64,000 nucleotides of DNA from Sinorhizobium sp. BG8 (GTDB lineage: Bacteria; Pseudomonadota; Alphaproteobacteria; Rhizobiales; Rhizobiaceae), in contig NZ_CP044012.1 in the NCBI RefSeq assembly GCF_016864555.1, positions 926,501-990,500 on the forward strand, given 5' to 3'. This document shows positions 19,266-28,000 of the stretch, in pieces; within the stretch, counting starts at the first letter, position 1, and every line of letters starts with the position of its first letter. Made by a program: the position numbers and the translations under genes. The notes under the pieces are model-generated. The model saw only the letters and a list, made by a program, of their open reading frames with translations. It did not search any database and was not told the DNA's origin.

Positions 19266-20218
19266 CGGTTGGTGTCCTTGTCGTCGCGCGGCAGGATGCG
19301 CCGCAGGTAGGCGCGGTTGGCGGCACTGACGGAAAGCCCGTCGCCCCCATAATGCTCGCACAGGAACGGACTGCAATATCCATGGGCGAGCGCCATGCGG
19401 ATGGCCGCGCGGTAGTTGATGATGCCGGTTTCCAGCGGCGCCGGATGCGTGACGATCACGCCGGAGGCGGGATCCTCCATGCGCGTGTAGTTCTTGACGT
19501 GCCAGTACTTCGCAAAGGGCGCCACCTTCGCCATCATCTCCTGCCAGTGCTCGACCGGCCGGTGCAGCCGGATGAGATTGCCGAGATCGGCGTTGATCCC
19601 GACATTGGCCAGCCCGACTTCCTCGACGAAGCGCACGGAACTGTCGGCGGTGCCGAGATAGGTATCCTCGTACATCTCCAGCGACAGCTCGATGCCGAGA
19701 TCCTCCGCGTGACGGCCGAGCGCGCGGATGCGCGCCACCGCCTTCTCCCACACCGCCGGATCGCCGGGGTTTCGCGCCCCGTCGACGGTCCAGAACCACA
19801 GCGCCTTCTTCTGATCGGTGGTGAGCGGCTCGAACAGCCCGAACGACACCGCCTCCGCCCCGACCGCCTTCGCCGTGTCGATCACCCGATGCCCGTAGTC
19901 GAGGTATTCATCGCCATGCACGGGATCGATGACGCTGCGGCGCGAGGTGGAGATCGCCGGGATGGTCAGGCCGAGCGAGCGCGTCAGCCGGACGAACTCG
20001 TCGCGCCGCGCCGGCGAAAGGTCGGCCAGCCGCAGCCAGCTGTCGGTCGGGTCGAGTTCGGTGAAACCCACCTCGACCACGTCCGAAAGCGTTTCGGCCC
20101 ATTCCTCCACCGACTGGTCCTGGACCGAACGGCCATCCGAAAGCATGTTCGGATACTGGATCATCGCCGCCGCGATCGGCCAGCTGTCTCGGTTCCACTT
20201 CCGTGTCGTGGCGTCCAT
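19262..20218 (-). CDS. Xylose-isomerase-like TIM barrel sugar (phosphate) isomerase/epimerase
   Basis: 318-residue AP-endonuclease-2-like TIM barrel. Metal-ligand positions are visible: Glu in LSLEMYED, Asp in NADLGN, His in YWHVKNY and Glu in FLCEHYGG. The ATG at 20218 has GGAGGG just upstream; a TTG nine codons earlier is less likely. It overlaps the kinase gene by 4 bp. It may interconvert the keto-sugar phosphate made by the kinase, as the tetrulose-phosphate isomerases do, but the substrate is inferred from context. Confidence 0.8.
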   Translation of the reverse strand: MDATTRKWNRDSWPIAAAMIQYPNMLSDGRSVQDQSVEEWAETLSDVVEVGFTELDPTDSWLRLADLSPARRDEFVRLTRSLGLTIPAISTSRRSVIDPVHGDEYLDYGHRVIDTAKAVGAEAVSFGLFEPLTTDQKKALWFWTVDGARNPGDPAVWEKAVARIRALGRHAEDLGIELSLEMYEDTYLGTADSSVRFVEEVGLANVGINADLGNLIRLHRPVEHWQEMMAKVAPFAKYWHVKNYTRMEDPASGVIVTHPAPLETGIINYRAAIRMALAHGYCSPFLCEHYGGDGLSVSAANRAYLRRILPRDDKDTNR

Positions 20219-20254
20219 CGCGCCCTCCGTAAACTCGTATTGCAAAAGAAGGCC

Positions 20255-20277
20255 CCCCGGCGCTCACACCGCCGGGG
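20255..20277 (-). other. Intercistronic stem-loop in operon E
   Basis: Perfect 8-bp GC inverted repeat (20255-20262 with 20270-20277, 7-nt loop) between the DenD-like gene and the isomerase gene. There is no T-tract. It probably stabilises or attenuates the message within the operon. Confidence 0.5.
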
Positions 20278-20294
20278 TGCCTGAGGGGAATTGA

Positions 20295-21278
20295 TCAGAT
20301 CGTTCCGCCAAGCTCATCGTCGATATGAACGCGGATGATCTCGTCGAAGGTCGTCTCGGCGGTAAATCCGAGGCTGAGCGCTCTCTGCGGATTGAAGTCC
20401 GCGGGCCACCCGGCGACGATTTTCTGGATGACCGGATCGGGTTCGCGCCGAATGAGCTTCACGGCCTTCGCGCCCGCAACGCGCTCCAATGCGGCGATCT
20501 CCTCGCCGACAAGCGCGGAAAGGCCCGGCATCATCAGATTGCGCCTCGGCCCGACAGTCTTCAGATCGAGTCTCGCGGAGTGCACCAGAAAACCGATTGC
20601 GGAACGCGGGCTGGCAAACCAGTGCCGCACGGTCTCATCTACCGGCAGAACCGCTTCCTGCCCGGCGAGCGGTTCGCGCAGGATGTTGGAGAAGAAGCCG
20701 GATGCAGCCTTGTTGGGTTTGCCGGGGCGAATGCAGATCGTCGGAAGTCGCAGACCGATGCCATCGAAGATGCCGCGCCGTGAGTAGTCGGATAGCAGCA
20801 GCTCCGCGATGGCTTTCTGCGTACCGTAACTTGTGAGCGGCGTCGTGAAGAACTCGTCGCCGATCCGGTCCGGGAACGGGGCACCGAACACAGCCACAGA
20901 GGATGCGAAGATGACTTTCGGGAAATAGGGCTCTTTCGTCCCTTCGAGCCGGATGGCTTCGAAGAGTGCCCTCGTGCCGTCGAGATTGACGCGATACCCC
21001 TTCTCGAAGTCAGCTTCCGCCTCCCCGGAGACGACGGCGGCGAGGTGGAAGATGATGTCCGGACGCGTTGCCACCAGTGCCTCGGCGGCGCCGGGAACAG
21101 CAAGATCCACTTCACTGGCGTTCGTGATGGACGAGAGCGAAGCAGGCGCGGCCGGAGCAATGACATCGACCAACGTCACCTTGTCCGTTTCTGCGCCCAG
21201 GGACAGACGATCGGCCGCGATCCGCTCTACCAGTTTTCGCCCGAGCATGCCGGCAGCGCCGACGACGAGTATGTGCAT
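20295..21278 (-). CDS. denD: DenD-like NAD-dependent dehydrogenase (extended SDR, D-erythronate dehydrogenase family)
   Basis: 327-residue extended short-chain dehydrogenase. It has the Rossmann motif GAAGMLGRK at residues 8-16 and a catalytic YGTQK (Y-x3-K). The block LRLPTICIRPGKPNKAASGFF is typical of the D-erythronate dehydrogenase group. Those enzymes oxidise C2 of a four-carbon sugar acid with NAD. The usual partners OtnK and OtnC are absent, so the true substrate may be a related tetronate or tetrose. The start at 21278 follows AGGAAAGG; an ATG eight codons earlier is less likely. The SMP-30 gene lies upstream. Confidence 0.75.
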   Translation of the reverse strand: MHILVVGAAGMLGRKLVERIAADRLSLGAETDKVTLVDVIAPAAPASLSSITNASEVDLAVPGAAEALVATRPDIIFHLAAVVSGEAEADFEKGYRVNLDGTRALFEAIRLEGTKEPYFPKVIFASSVAVFGAPFPDRIGDEFFTTPLTSYGTQKAIAELLLSDYSRRGIFDGIGLRLPTICIRPGKPNKAASGFFSNILREPLAGQEAVLPVDETVRHWFASPRSAIGFLVHSARLDLKTVGPRRNLMMPGLSALVGEEIAALERVAGAKAVKLIRREPDPVIQKIVAGWPADFNPQRALSLGFTAETTFDEIIRVHIDDELGGTI

Positions 21279-21338
21279 GTTTCTTACCTTTCCTGCGGTC
21301 ACGACCTCATGACCGATCCATTCTGTTGTCCGGCTGTG

Positions 21339-22259
21339 TCAGGCCCTTGGGAGAGCACCGCTGGCGTTGACGTAGACGCTGTAGAGGGAGGTTGTTCCGC
21401 AGATGAACAAGCGGTTGCGCTTGCGTCCGCCGAAGCAGAGATTGGCGACGACTTCCGGGATCGAAATCTTGCCGATCAGCGTTCCATCCGGCGAAATGCA
21501 ATGCACCCCGTCTGCGGCGCTGCTCCAGAGATTGCCGCCGGTATCGACGCGAAAACCGTCGAAAAGCCCTGCCGTGCACTCGGCAAAGACTTCGCCGCCA
21601 GACAAGGACACGCCATCCTCGTTGACCGAGAACCTGCGGATATGGTGCGCTCCGTCGCTGGAGTGGGTGGCGCCGGTATCCGCGATGTAAAGCAGCGATT
21701 CATCCGGAGAGAAGGCAAGTCCGTTCGGCTGCTGGAAATCATTGGCAACCAGGGTCAGCTCGCCGGATTCGGGTTCCAGCCTGTAGACATTGCAACCGCC
21801 GATTTCGTGCTCAGCTGCGTCTCCCTCGTAGTCCGTGTCTATCCCATAACTCGGATCGGTGAACCACAGGCTGCCGTCCGATTTCACCACCACGTCGTTC
21901 GGTGAATTCAGCCGCTTGTTCTGGAAGTGCGATGCAAGGACGCGCCGGCTGCCATCGAACTCTGTGCGGGAGACGCAGCGCCCGCCGTGCTCGCAGGTTA
22001 CGAGCCGTCCGTGCAGGTCTCTCGTATTGCCATTGGAGTTGAAGGCCGGCGAGCGGAAAACGCTGACGGAACCGTCAGTCTCGTCCCAGCGCATCATGCG
22101 GTCGTTGGGGATATCGGACCAGACCAGGTATCGCCCGGCCGGGAAATAGGCAGGCCCCTCCGACCAGCGGCAGCCCGTGAAGAGCTTTTCGACATGGACA
22201 TTCGGCATGACAAGCTTGCGGAAGCGTTCATCGAGGACGTTGAAGCAGGCGTCGAGCAT
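21339..22259 (-). CDS. SMP-30/gluconolactonase-family sugar lactonase
   Basis: 306-residue six-bladed propeller hydrolase of the SGL family. Markers are EGP in the first blade (SEGPAYFPAG), RLNSPNDVVV with the metal-binding Asn-Asp, and FSPDESLLYIADTG with the catalytic Asp. It hydrolyses sugar-acid lactones. Placed between the importer and the DenD-like dehydrogenase, it probably opens the lactone made by oxidation of the imported sugar, or takes up a lactone directly. Specificity is unknown. Confidence 0.85.
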   Translation of the reverse strand: MLDACFNVLDERFRKLVMPNVHVEKLFTGCRWSEGPAYFPAGRYLVWSDIPNDRMMRWDETDGSVSVFRSPAFNSNGNTRDLHGRLVTCEHGGRCVSRTEFDGSRRVLASHFQNKRLNSPNDVVVKSDGSLWFTDPSYGIDTDYEGDAAEHEIGGCNVYRLEPESGELTLVANDFQQPNGLAFSPDESLLYIADTGATHSSDGAHHIRRFSVNEDGVSLSGGEVFAECTAGLFDGFRVDTGGNLWSSAADGVHCISPDGTLIGKISIPEVVANLCFGGRKRNRLFICGTTSLYSVYVNASGALPRA

Positions 22260-22295
22260 GGTGTTGCACCAATTCTGTTTCGCAAGTGGCGTCGG

Positions 22296-23249
22296 TCAGC
22301 GGCGCGACATGAGCCGCTCGACAAGAACGGCGGCGATGATGATGGTTCCGATGGCCGTCCCCTGCCAGAAAGGCGAGACGCCCATGAGATTGAGCCAGTT
22401 GCGGATCATGACCATGATGAAGACGCCGATCAGCGTTCCGATGATCGTACCCCTGCCCCCAAAGAGACTGGCACCGCCGATAACCACGGCCGCGATCGCA
22501 TCGAGTTCCATCATGTTTCCGGCAAGGGGATCGATGGAGAGGATCTGGCCGGCGACCAGCGTGATCGCCACCGCCGACATGGCCCCCGAAACCGCATAGG
22601 GAACGATCTTGTAGAAGACGACAGACAAACCGGCGATGCGTGCCGCCTCGTAGTTCGAACCGAGCGCATAGATCGTACGGCCGCCCTTGGTGCGGTTGAG
22701 GTAAAACCAGCTGGCGCCGTAGAGGACTGCGAGAATGAAGACGTTCGCCGGGATCCCGCCGATCGAGCCGTAGACCAGCATGGAGAGGCCTTCCGGAATG
22801 TCGGAAATGGACTGCTGTCCCGATAGCACATAGGCGAGGCTGCGGCAGATCGACATCATGCCGAGCGTCACCACGAAAGGTGCAAGCCCGAAGACCGCTA
22901 CCAGAACTCCTGAGAACGCCCCTATGAGTGCCCCACAGGAGACCGCGACGGCAATTGCCAGCGGAAGCGGCATTTCGCGCATGGACAGGCCGAGGATGAT
23001 GCCCGTCAAGCCGGCGATCGAGCCAACGGAAAGATCGATCCCCCCTGTCAGAATGACGAAAGTCATGCCGATCGCGACGATGCCGATGACAACCGATTGG
23101 TCGAGCAAGTTGAGAAGATTGCTCGACGTCAGAAAGTAGGGCGACATCAGCGACAAAACCACAGCCAGCCCGAAGGCGAGCAGGATCATGCGGACCTCGT
23201 TGCCCTGGGCGATGCGACGGAGAGGTGCGGAAACAGTGATTGAGGTCAT
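22296..23249 (-). CDS. Ribose-type sugar ABC transporter permease
   Basis: 317-residue RbsC-family permease with ILTGGIDLSVGS (about residues 65-76) and the C-terminal GGASLFGGRGTI motif. It overlaps the ATPase gene by 4 bp (ATGA). It is the only permease in operon E, so it should work as a homodimer. Confidence 0.9.
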   Translation of the reverse strand: MTSITVSAPLRRIAQGNEVRMILLAFGLAVVLSLMSPYFLTSSNLLNLLDQSVVIGIVAIGMTFVILTGGIDLSVGSIAGLTGIILGLSMREMPLPLAIAVAVSCGALIGAFSGVLVAVFGLAPFVVTLGMMSICRSLAYVLSGQQSISDIPEGLSMLVYGSIGGIPANVFILAVLYGASWFYLNRTKGGRTIYALGSNYEAARIAGLSVVFYKIVPYAVSGAMSAVAITLVAGQILSIDPLAGNMMELDAIAAVVIGGASLFGGRGTIIGTLIGVFIMVMIRNWLNLMGVSPFWQGTAIGTIIIAAVLVERLMSRR

Positions 23250-25135
23250 GTCGCTATCCTGATCTGATGGCTGAAATTCTGCAGAAGAAGCGTTGCCAGC
23301 GCGTCCTTCATCTCGGCCGGGTCTGGTGGAGAAATGCCGGGTTCGAACAGGAATCCGGCCGTTCCCAGATCGTGATCGTGCGGATTGGAAAGCCGGAAGT
23401 GCATCACGGTCTGTCCGTTCGTGCCCGGCTGCATGCCTTCGACCGGGCTCGCCAGAGACGCGGCGACCGGATTTGCGTTATTTGCTACGATGGACCCTGA
23501 CGCGAAACCGAGCGCGCGTTCCGCGCCGTTCGATGTGAGCAGGCATATGAAGTTCTCCTCGCCGCGCAGGATCCAGAAACCCGCACAACCGAACCGCTGA
23601 GACAGCGCGTTGAGAACCTTCGCCTGGCCCGCCGTGGAACTGCGCGGCGCGGCAAAAAGGGTCAGCGTTTCTTCGTTCAGGAGGCGCGTGGGTATCGTGC
23701 CCAGTGTTCGTCCGTCGCTGATCGGAACAATGTTGTCGCTGAGCGCCAGCAGTTCCTCGAAATCGGAGGAAACGAGGAGGATCGAAACGCCCTCCTCCGC
23801 CACGCTTCGCAGCAGCTGGTAGATCTCGGAGCGGGCGGCGATATCCACCCCCTTTGTCGGCTCGTCGAGCAGGAGAATGTCGGGCTTCAGCAGCAGGCAA
23901 CGCATCATCAGGATCTTCTGCTGCATGCCGCCGGAAAAATTGAGAAGGTTTGCGTCCTCGAGACGAGTGCGCGGCATGTCCAGCCGATCCGCAAGTCTAC
24001 CGATCTCGGACACCAGGTTGCGCCTGCCCAGCCGCCACCCTCGCCGCCTCGCCATATCGACAAGGGTAAGGTTTTCCATCACCGAGAAGTCCGGCACGAT
24101 GCTCTGGCGGCGTCGATCTTCGGCCACATAGCCGATCCCCGCCCGGATTGCGTCGATCGGCGCGGAAGCGCGAAACGGTTCTCCCCTCAGGCGGATCTCG
24201 CCCTCGCTGATGCGACGGCTGCCGAAGATCCCCTCCAGGGTCTCGGAGCGTCCGGCGCCGACAAGGCCGCCAAGCCCCAGGATCTCTCCCTTGCGCAGGC
24301 TGAACGACACATCACGGACGGCGGCGCCATCGCCGATGTGCTCCACCTGCAGGACGACCGGCGTACCATCGAAGTTGCGCTCGCCATCCACGGGACCGAT
24401 TGGCGCCACGTCTCGCCCAACCATCAGCCGTATCAATTCCGCCTGGTTGAGCTCCGCCGTCTTGCGGGCGAGCGCCACTGTCTTGCCATCCCTCAGGACG
24501 GTAATGCGATCGGTGATGGTAAAGAGCTCTTCAAGCCGGTGAGAAACGAAGACGATCCCCTTTCCTTCGCGTCGCAGATGATCGATCGCCTCGAACAATC
24601 GGCCGACCTCACTTGGGCTCAATGCCGTCGTCGGTTCGTCGAAGATGATGATGCGCGACTTGAGCGTCAGCGCCCGGGCGATCTCGAGCATCTGCCGCCG
24701 CGCAGCGGTCAGGTAGCGTACAGGCTCATCGAGAGGAATGGCGTCAGCAAGCCCGAGACGCTCCAGCGTCTCAACGGTTGCGGCTCGGATCGCCTTGCGG
24801 TCGATCGGCGCGGCATGACCGTAGAGCGGCAGCAAGACGTTCTCGAAAGCGCTCAGATCCGGCGCCATATTCGTCTCTTGCGTGACGATCGCGATGCCGG
24901 CACCAAGGGCCTCACGTGGCTCCTTGAAATTGACCGGCGTACCCGCGAGCTCGAGGCTGCCGCTATCGCTGCGCACATGGCCACATATGATGCGTGAAAG
25001 CGTCGATTTTCCCGCGCCGTTGGATCCGAACAGCGCATGGACCTCGCCATAGGCAAGCTCGAAATTTGCGTCGGATAGCGCCTTGGCACCGCCGAAGGAC
25101 TTCGCGATGTTCGATGCAACAAGTAGCGGTGTCAT
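23246..25135 (-). CDS. Sugar ABC transporter ATPase with extra C-terminal domain
   Basis: 629 residues, about 125 longer than normal RbsA/MglA proteins. Two NBDs are present: Walker A GSNGAGKST and Walker B IIFDEPT in NBD1; signature FSGGMQQK and Walker B LLLDEPTKGVD in NBD2. After about residue 500 an additional alpha/beta region follows (VLNALSQRFG, then FWILRG, then GTAGFLF, then AEMKDALATLLL). It has no place in known sugar ATPases and looks to me like a GAF-type sensor fold. The reading frame is continuous and overlaps the permease by 4 bp, so the extension is real sequence of this gene. It may gate ATPase activity by a cytoplasmic ligand. Confidence 0.85.
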   Translation of the reverse strand: MTPLLVASNIAKSFGGAKALSDANFELAYGEVHALFGSNGAGKSTLSRIICGHVRSDSGSLELAGTPVNFKEPREALGAGIAIVTQETNMAPDLSAFENVLLPLYGHAAPIDRKAIRAATVETLERLGLADAIPLDEPVRYLTAARRQMLEIARALTLKSRIIIFDEPTTALSPSEVGRLFEAIDHLRREGKGIVFVSHRLEELFTITDRITVLRDGKTVALARKTAELNQAELIRLMVGRDVAPIGPVDGERNFDGTPVVLQVEHIGDGAAVRDVSFSLRKGEILGLGGLVGAGRSETLEGIFGSRRISEGEIRLRGEPFRASAPIDAIRAGIGYVAEDRRRQSIVPDFSVMENLTLVDMARRRGWRLGRRNLVSEIGRLADRLDMPRTRLEDANLLNFSGGMQQKILMMRCLLLKPDILLLDEPTKGVDIAARSEIYQLLRSVAEEGVSILLVSSDFEELLALSDNIVPISDGRTLGTIPTRLLNEETLTLFAAPRSSTAGQAKVLNALSQRFGCAGFWILRGEENFICLLTSNGAERALGFASGSIVANNANPVAASLASPVEGMQPGTNGQTVMHFRLSNPHDHDLGTAGFLFEPGISPPDPAEMKDALATLLLQNFSHQIRIAT

Positions 25136-25151
25136 GATGATGAGACATCCG

Positions 25152-25183
25152 GCCCCGCAACGGCTCTGCTGCCGCCACGGGGC
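25152..25183 (-). other. Intercistronic stem-loop after binding-protein gene E
   Basis: 6-bp GC arms (25152-25157 with 25178-25183) enclose a further GC-rich region in the 65-bp gap between the binding-protein stop and the ATPase start. No T-tract. It is weaker than the others of this class in the window. Confidence 0.4.
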
Positions 25184-25200
25184 TTACTGGAGTGAGAAGT

Positions 25201-26181
25201 TCAGAGGTCGTTGGCGAACACGTTCAGCTTGATCGTGTCGAGGTTCTCGTCGGCATTGCTTGACGTGACCGCCATGATCGGAACGAGAACGTCCTTCTCA
25301 GGCGCCCCGCCCGAAAGCGTCTTCGACAGAGCCTCGGCCGAAGTCTTCCCCATCAGGTAGGGCTGTTGCATGCCCGAGCCGACAATCTTTCCGTCCCGGA
25401 TCGACTGCAGCAGCTCGGGCGTGCCGTCAAAGGCAGCAACGAGCACGGAGTCCGCCTTTCGCGCTGCTACCACGGCACGGTAGGCGCCGATCGCCTGCTG
25501 GTCGGACTGGACGAAGATGATGCGCAGGTCCGGATTTGCCGTCAGCATGTCCTGGGCGAACCGGAAGGACTCGTCGGCCGTGAAAGTCTGCATCTGCTGC
25601 ATCGGCACTTCCTTGGTCATGCCGATTGCCGCCATCGCTTCGCGGAAGCCCTTCGTGCGGGCCTGCCCGTTCTTGCGAGCCTGCGGAATTGCGATGATGC
25701 CGAAGGATCCGTCGGTCCAGCCCTTCTCCTTGAGAACGGCTGCCGCCGCATCACCGATTGCACGCGCACCACCCGGATTGTCTGAAGTCACGAAGCTTGC
25801 GTAGTCGCCGGATTCCGTACCGATATCGCAAATGACCACCGGTATGCCTGCCTTCGCGGCAAGGTCCAGAACGCTCGGCGCGGTCGAACTATCCGTCGGA
25901 GAGATGACGATTCCGGCGACGCCGCGGGCGATCGCGTCCTGGGCATTCTTGAGCTGCGTCTGCCCGTCATTGTTGGAATCGAGCGTTACAGTGCTGTAGC
26001 CGCCCTCCTTCGCACCCGCTTCGACGCCCGACGCAACGTATCGCCAGAACGATACGCTGAGTGATGGCGTGATGTAGGCGATCTCCTTCGATGCGGCGCG
26101 CGCAACCGTGGCGCCTGCGCCCAGCACGCCCATTGCAATGGTGGAGCTCAGCAGAATGCCGAGAAAAATGCGTCTCTTCAT
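25201..26181 (-). CDS. Sugar ABC transporter periplasmic binding protein
   Basis: 326-residue Peripla_BP_4 protein and first gene of operon E. The signal peptide MKRRIFLGILLSS ends near ARA-ASKE. The mature part starts IAYITPSLSVSFWRY, typical of ribose/galactose-binding relatives, and NNDGQTQLKNAQDAIARG is the helix that follows. GGGAGGA precedes the ATG. With tetrulose-type enzymes downstream, the ligand may be a four- or five-carbon sugar, polyol or sugar acid. Confidence 0.88.
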   Translation of the reverse strand: MKRRIFLGILLSSTIAMGVLGAGATVARAASKEIAYITPSLSVSFWRYVASGVEAGAKEGGYSTVTLDSNNDGQTQLKNAQDAIARGVAGIVISPTDSSTAPSVLDLAAKAGIPVVICDIGTESGDYASFVTSDNPGGARAIGDAAAAVLKEKGWTDGSFGIIAIPQARKNGQARTKGFREAMAAIGMTKEVPMQQMQTFTADESFRFAQDMLTANPDLRIIFVQSDQQAIGAYRAVVAARKADSVLVAAFDGTPELLQSIRDGKIVGSGMQQPYLMGKTSAEALSKTLSGGAPEKDVLVPIMAVTSSNADENLDTIKLNVFANDL

Positions 26182-26281
26182 AAAATCCTCCCTAACAATT
26201 CAATCGTCGAGCCCCGGCACAGCTTGGACGGCTGCGCTCCTCCGCAAGTCGACTGGTGGCGACTATGACAGCACACCGAAA

Positions 26282-26308
26282 TTACCGCAATGGTAAAACT
26301 GTATACCA
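26282..26308. promoter_or_regulatory. Overlapping inverted repeats between operon E and its GntR gene
   Basis: TTACC at 26282-26286 mirrors GGTAA at 26292-26296, and TGGTA at 26291-26295 mirrors TACCA at 26304-26308. They lie in the 219-bp divergent promoter region. TGGT/ACCA half-sites fit FCD-type GntR regulators such as the one encoded at 26401. This is inferred from symmetry and position. Confidence 0.5.
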
Positions 26309-26400
26309 AATTGAATTTTTTTCGTGACGGGCGTAGTGTGATGTTGACGACCGATCCGTACCGGCGAATTTTATGGGATTCGCGTCTGCTGGGAGATTTC

Positions 26401-27132
26401 ATGCCGAATTCACGACTTGACGAGCTGGAGCGCAGTGGGGAGGAGCTGGCCGTCGCCCGCAGTTCGCTTGCCGAACGCGCGGCCGAACGTTTGCGCGAGT
26501 GGATTCTGCTGGGGAAGCTACCGCCGGGACAGATCCTGTCCGAGCGAGAATTGTCGGAACGACTGCAAGTCTCACGCACACCCTTGCGCGAGGCAATCCG
26601 GTTGGTCGCCAATGAAGAGCTGATCGAAATGCAGCCGAACCGCCGGCCGCGGGTGGCCGATCCGCCCCTGGAGCGGCTTCGCGACCTGTTCGAGGTGCAG
26701 GCGGCGCTGGAATCGCTGGCGGGACGCCTTTTCGTGGAACGCGCCAGCGATGAGGCGCTTGCGACAGTGATAGAGATACAGCGACGCCTTCAGGAAACCT
26801 CGAATGCCCCGGACGTGCTGGAGTTCTTCAAGCTCGACATGGCCTTTCACCGTGCCATCGTCGAGGGCGCCGGCAATTCCGCACTTGCGGAAACGCATCG
26901 ACAATACAATGCGGCGCTGTTTCGTGCTCGCTTCATGTCATCACGGCAGATGCGTTGGCGCGATGTGACGATGGCCCAGCATGACGCAATCGTGGAAGCT
27001 CTGATTGCCCGCGACGCCCAGGCCGCGGACATGGCGCTCACCGCACATCTGCAGCGCGGCAAGGCCAACGTGGCAACCCTCCTGTCCGAACTGGCATCGG
27101 AACCAAAACAGAAGAGAAAGCAGAAGCCATGA
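26401..27132 (+). CDS. GntR-family (FCD) transcriptional regulator
   Basis: 243 residues. The winged helix (about residues 22-85) contains ERLREWILLGKLPPGQ and the recognition helix VSRTPLREAIR; the FCD domain follows with MAFHRAI and MAQHDAIVEAL carrying probable metal His residues. The start at 26401 has GGGAG 5 bp upstream; an in-frame ATG at 26290 would run through the operator region. Divergent from operon E, it probably represses the binding-protein promoter and is released by a pathway intermediate. Confidence 0.88.
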   Translation: MPNSRLDELERSGEELAVARSSLAERAAERLREWILLGKLPPGQILSERELSERLQVSRTPLREAIRLVANEELIEMQPNRRPRVADPPLERLRDLFEVQAALESLAGRLFVERASDEALATVIEIQRRLQETSNAPDVLEFFKLDMAFHRAIVEGAGNSALAETHRQYNAALFRARFMSSRQMRWRDVTMAQHDAIVEALIARDAQAADMALTAHLQRGKANVATLLSELASEPKQKRKQKP

Positions 27133-27157
27133 CGCGAAACATCATGGCTTCATGGTG

Positions 27158-27183
27158 AACGGCACAGCGAACGCCATGCCGTT
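27158..27183. terminator. Stem-loop between convergent GntR and permease genes
   Basis: Perfect 7-bp inverted repeat (27158-27164 with 27177-27183, 12-nt loop) in the 60-bp gap between converging genes. No strong T-tract; a weak terminator candidate. Confidence 0.35.
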
Positions 27184-27192
27184 GTCTCCGCC

Positions 27193-27999
27193 TTATCCCC
27201 TGCCCGCCTTCTGCTTGAGCTTGATCGAAATCAGCAGGCCAAGCACCAGCAGGAATACGACGAGATTGATCAGCGTCGAGAGCGCATAGAGCTCCGGCTT
27301 GACACCGTAGCGCAGCGCGCCCCACGCGACCGAAGGCATGGTTGGCGTCGCGCCCAAAAGATAGAAGGACACGTCGAGGCCGTTGAGCGACAGCACGAAT
27401 GCGGTGATCAGGCTGCCCATGATGCCCGGCCACGTGATGGGTAGCATCACCTCCATGAAGGAGCGCAGCGGCGAAGCCCCGCAAACGATGGCCGCCTCGT
27501 TCATCCGCCAGTCGTATTTGTAAAGCATCGCCGCCATGATGAGGAAGCAGAAGCTGAAGCAATGCACGGTGTTGGCGATGATCGCCGTCAACATGTTGCC
27601 CTGCAATTCGAAGAGCAGGTAGTAGAGCGCCATGCTCGAAATGCCGAGCAGGATTTCCGAGACGAACAGCGGTGCCGCAAAGAAGATGGCGTAGAAAAGC
27701 GCCCGCTTCCCACCGAACCGCAGTACGCCCACGGTCGCAAGAAAGCCGAGCACTGTGGACAGCACCGCCGTGCAGGAGGCAAGCAGCAGGCTGTTCAGGA
27801 ATGCGCTCTGATAGACGGTGTTGGTGGAGAGCCGCACATAGCTCGCCATGTTGAATTCCGGCGGATAGGGAAAGTTCGGCCGGCTGGAAAGCGAGGCGAA
27901 CAGGATATGCACGATCGGCATGTAGAGGAAGGCGAAGACGACGACGACAAAGATCGCCAGCGACCACTTGATCACGGTGTCGGAGAAATTCGGGGTCAT
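27193..27999 (-). CDS. Polyamine-type ABC transporter permease, PotC type
   Basis: 268-residue inner-membrane permease of the BPD_transp_1 family with about six membrane helices. The EAA loop reads AAIVCGASPLRSFMEVMLPI. Length and the single N-terminal transmembrane anchor fit PotC/PotI. It starts 1 bp after the PotB-type gene ends and closes the importer operon F. Confidence 0.88.
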   Translation of the reverse strand: MTPNFSDTVIKWSLAIFVVVVFAFLYMPIVHILFASLSSRPNFPYPPEFNMASYVRLSTNTVYQSAFLNSLLLASCTAVLSTVLGFLATVGVLRFGGKRALFYAIFFAAPLFVSEILLGISSMALYYLLFELQGNMLTAIIANTVHCFSFCFLIMAAMLYKYDWRMNEAAIVCGASPLRSFMEVMLPITWPGIMGSLITAFVLSLNGLDVSFYLLGATPTMPSVAWGALRYGVKPELYALSTLINLVVFLLVLGLLISIKLKQKAGRG

Positions 28000-28000
28000 C

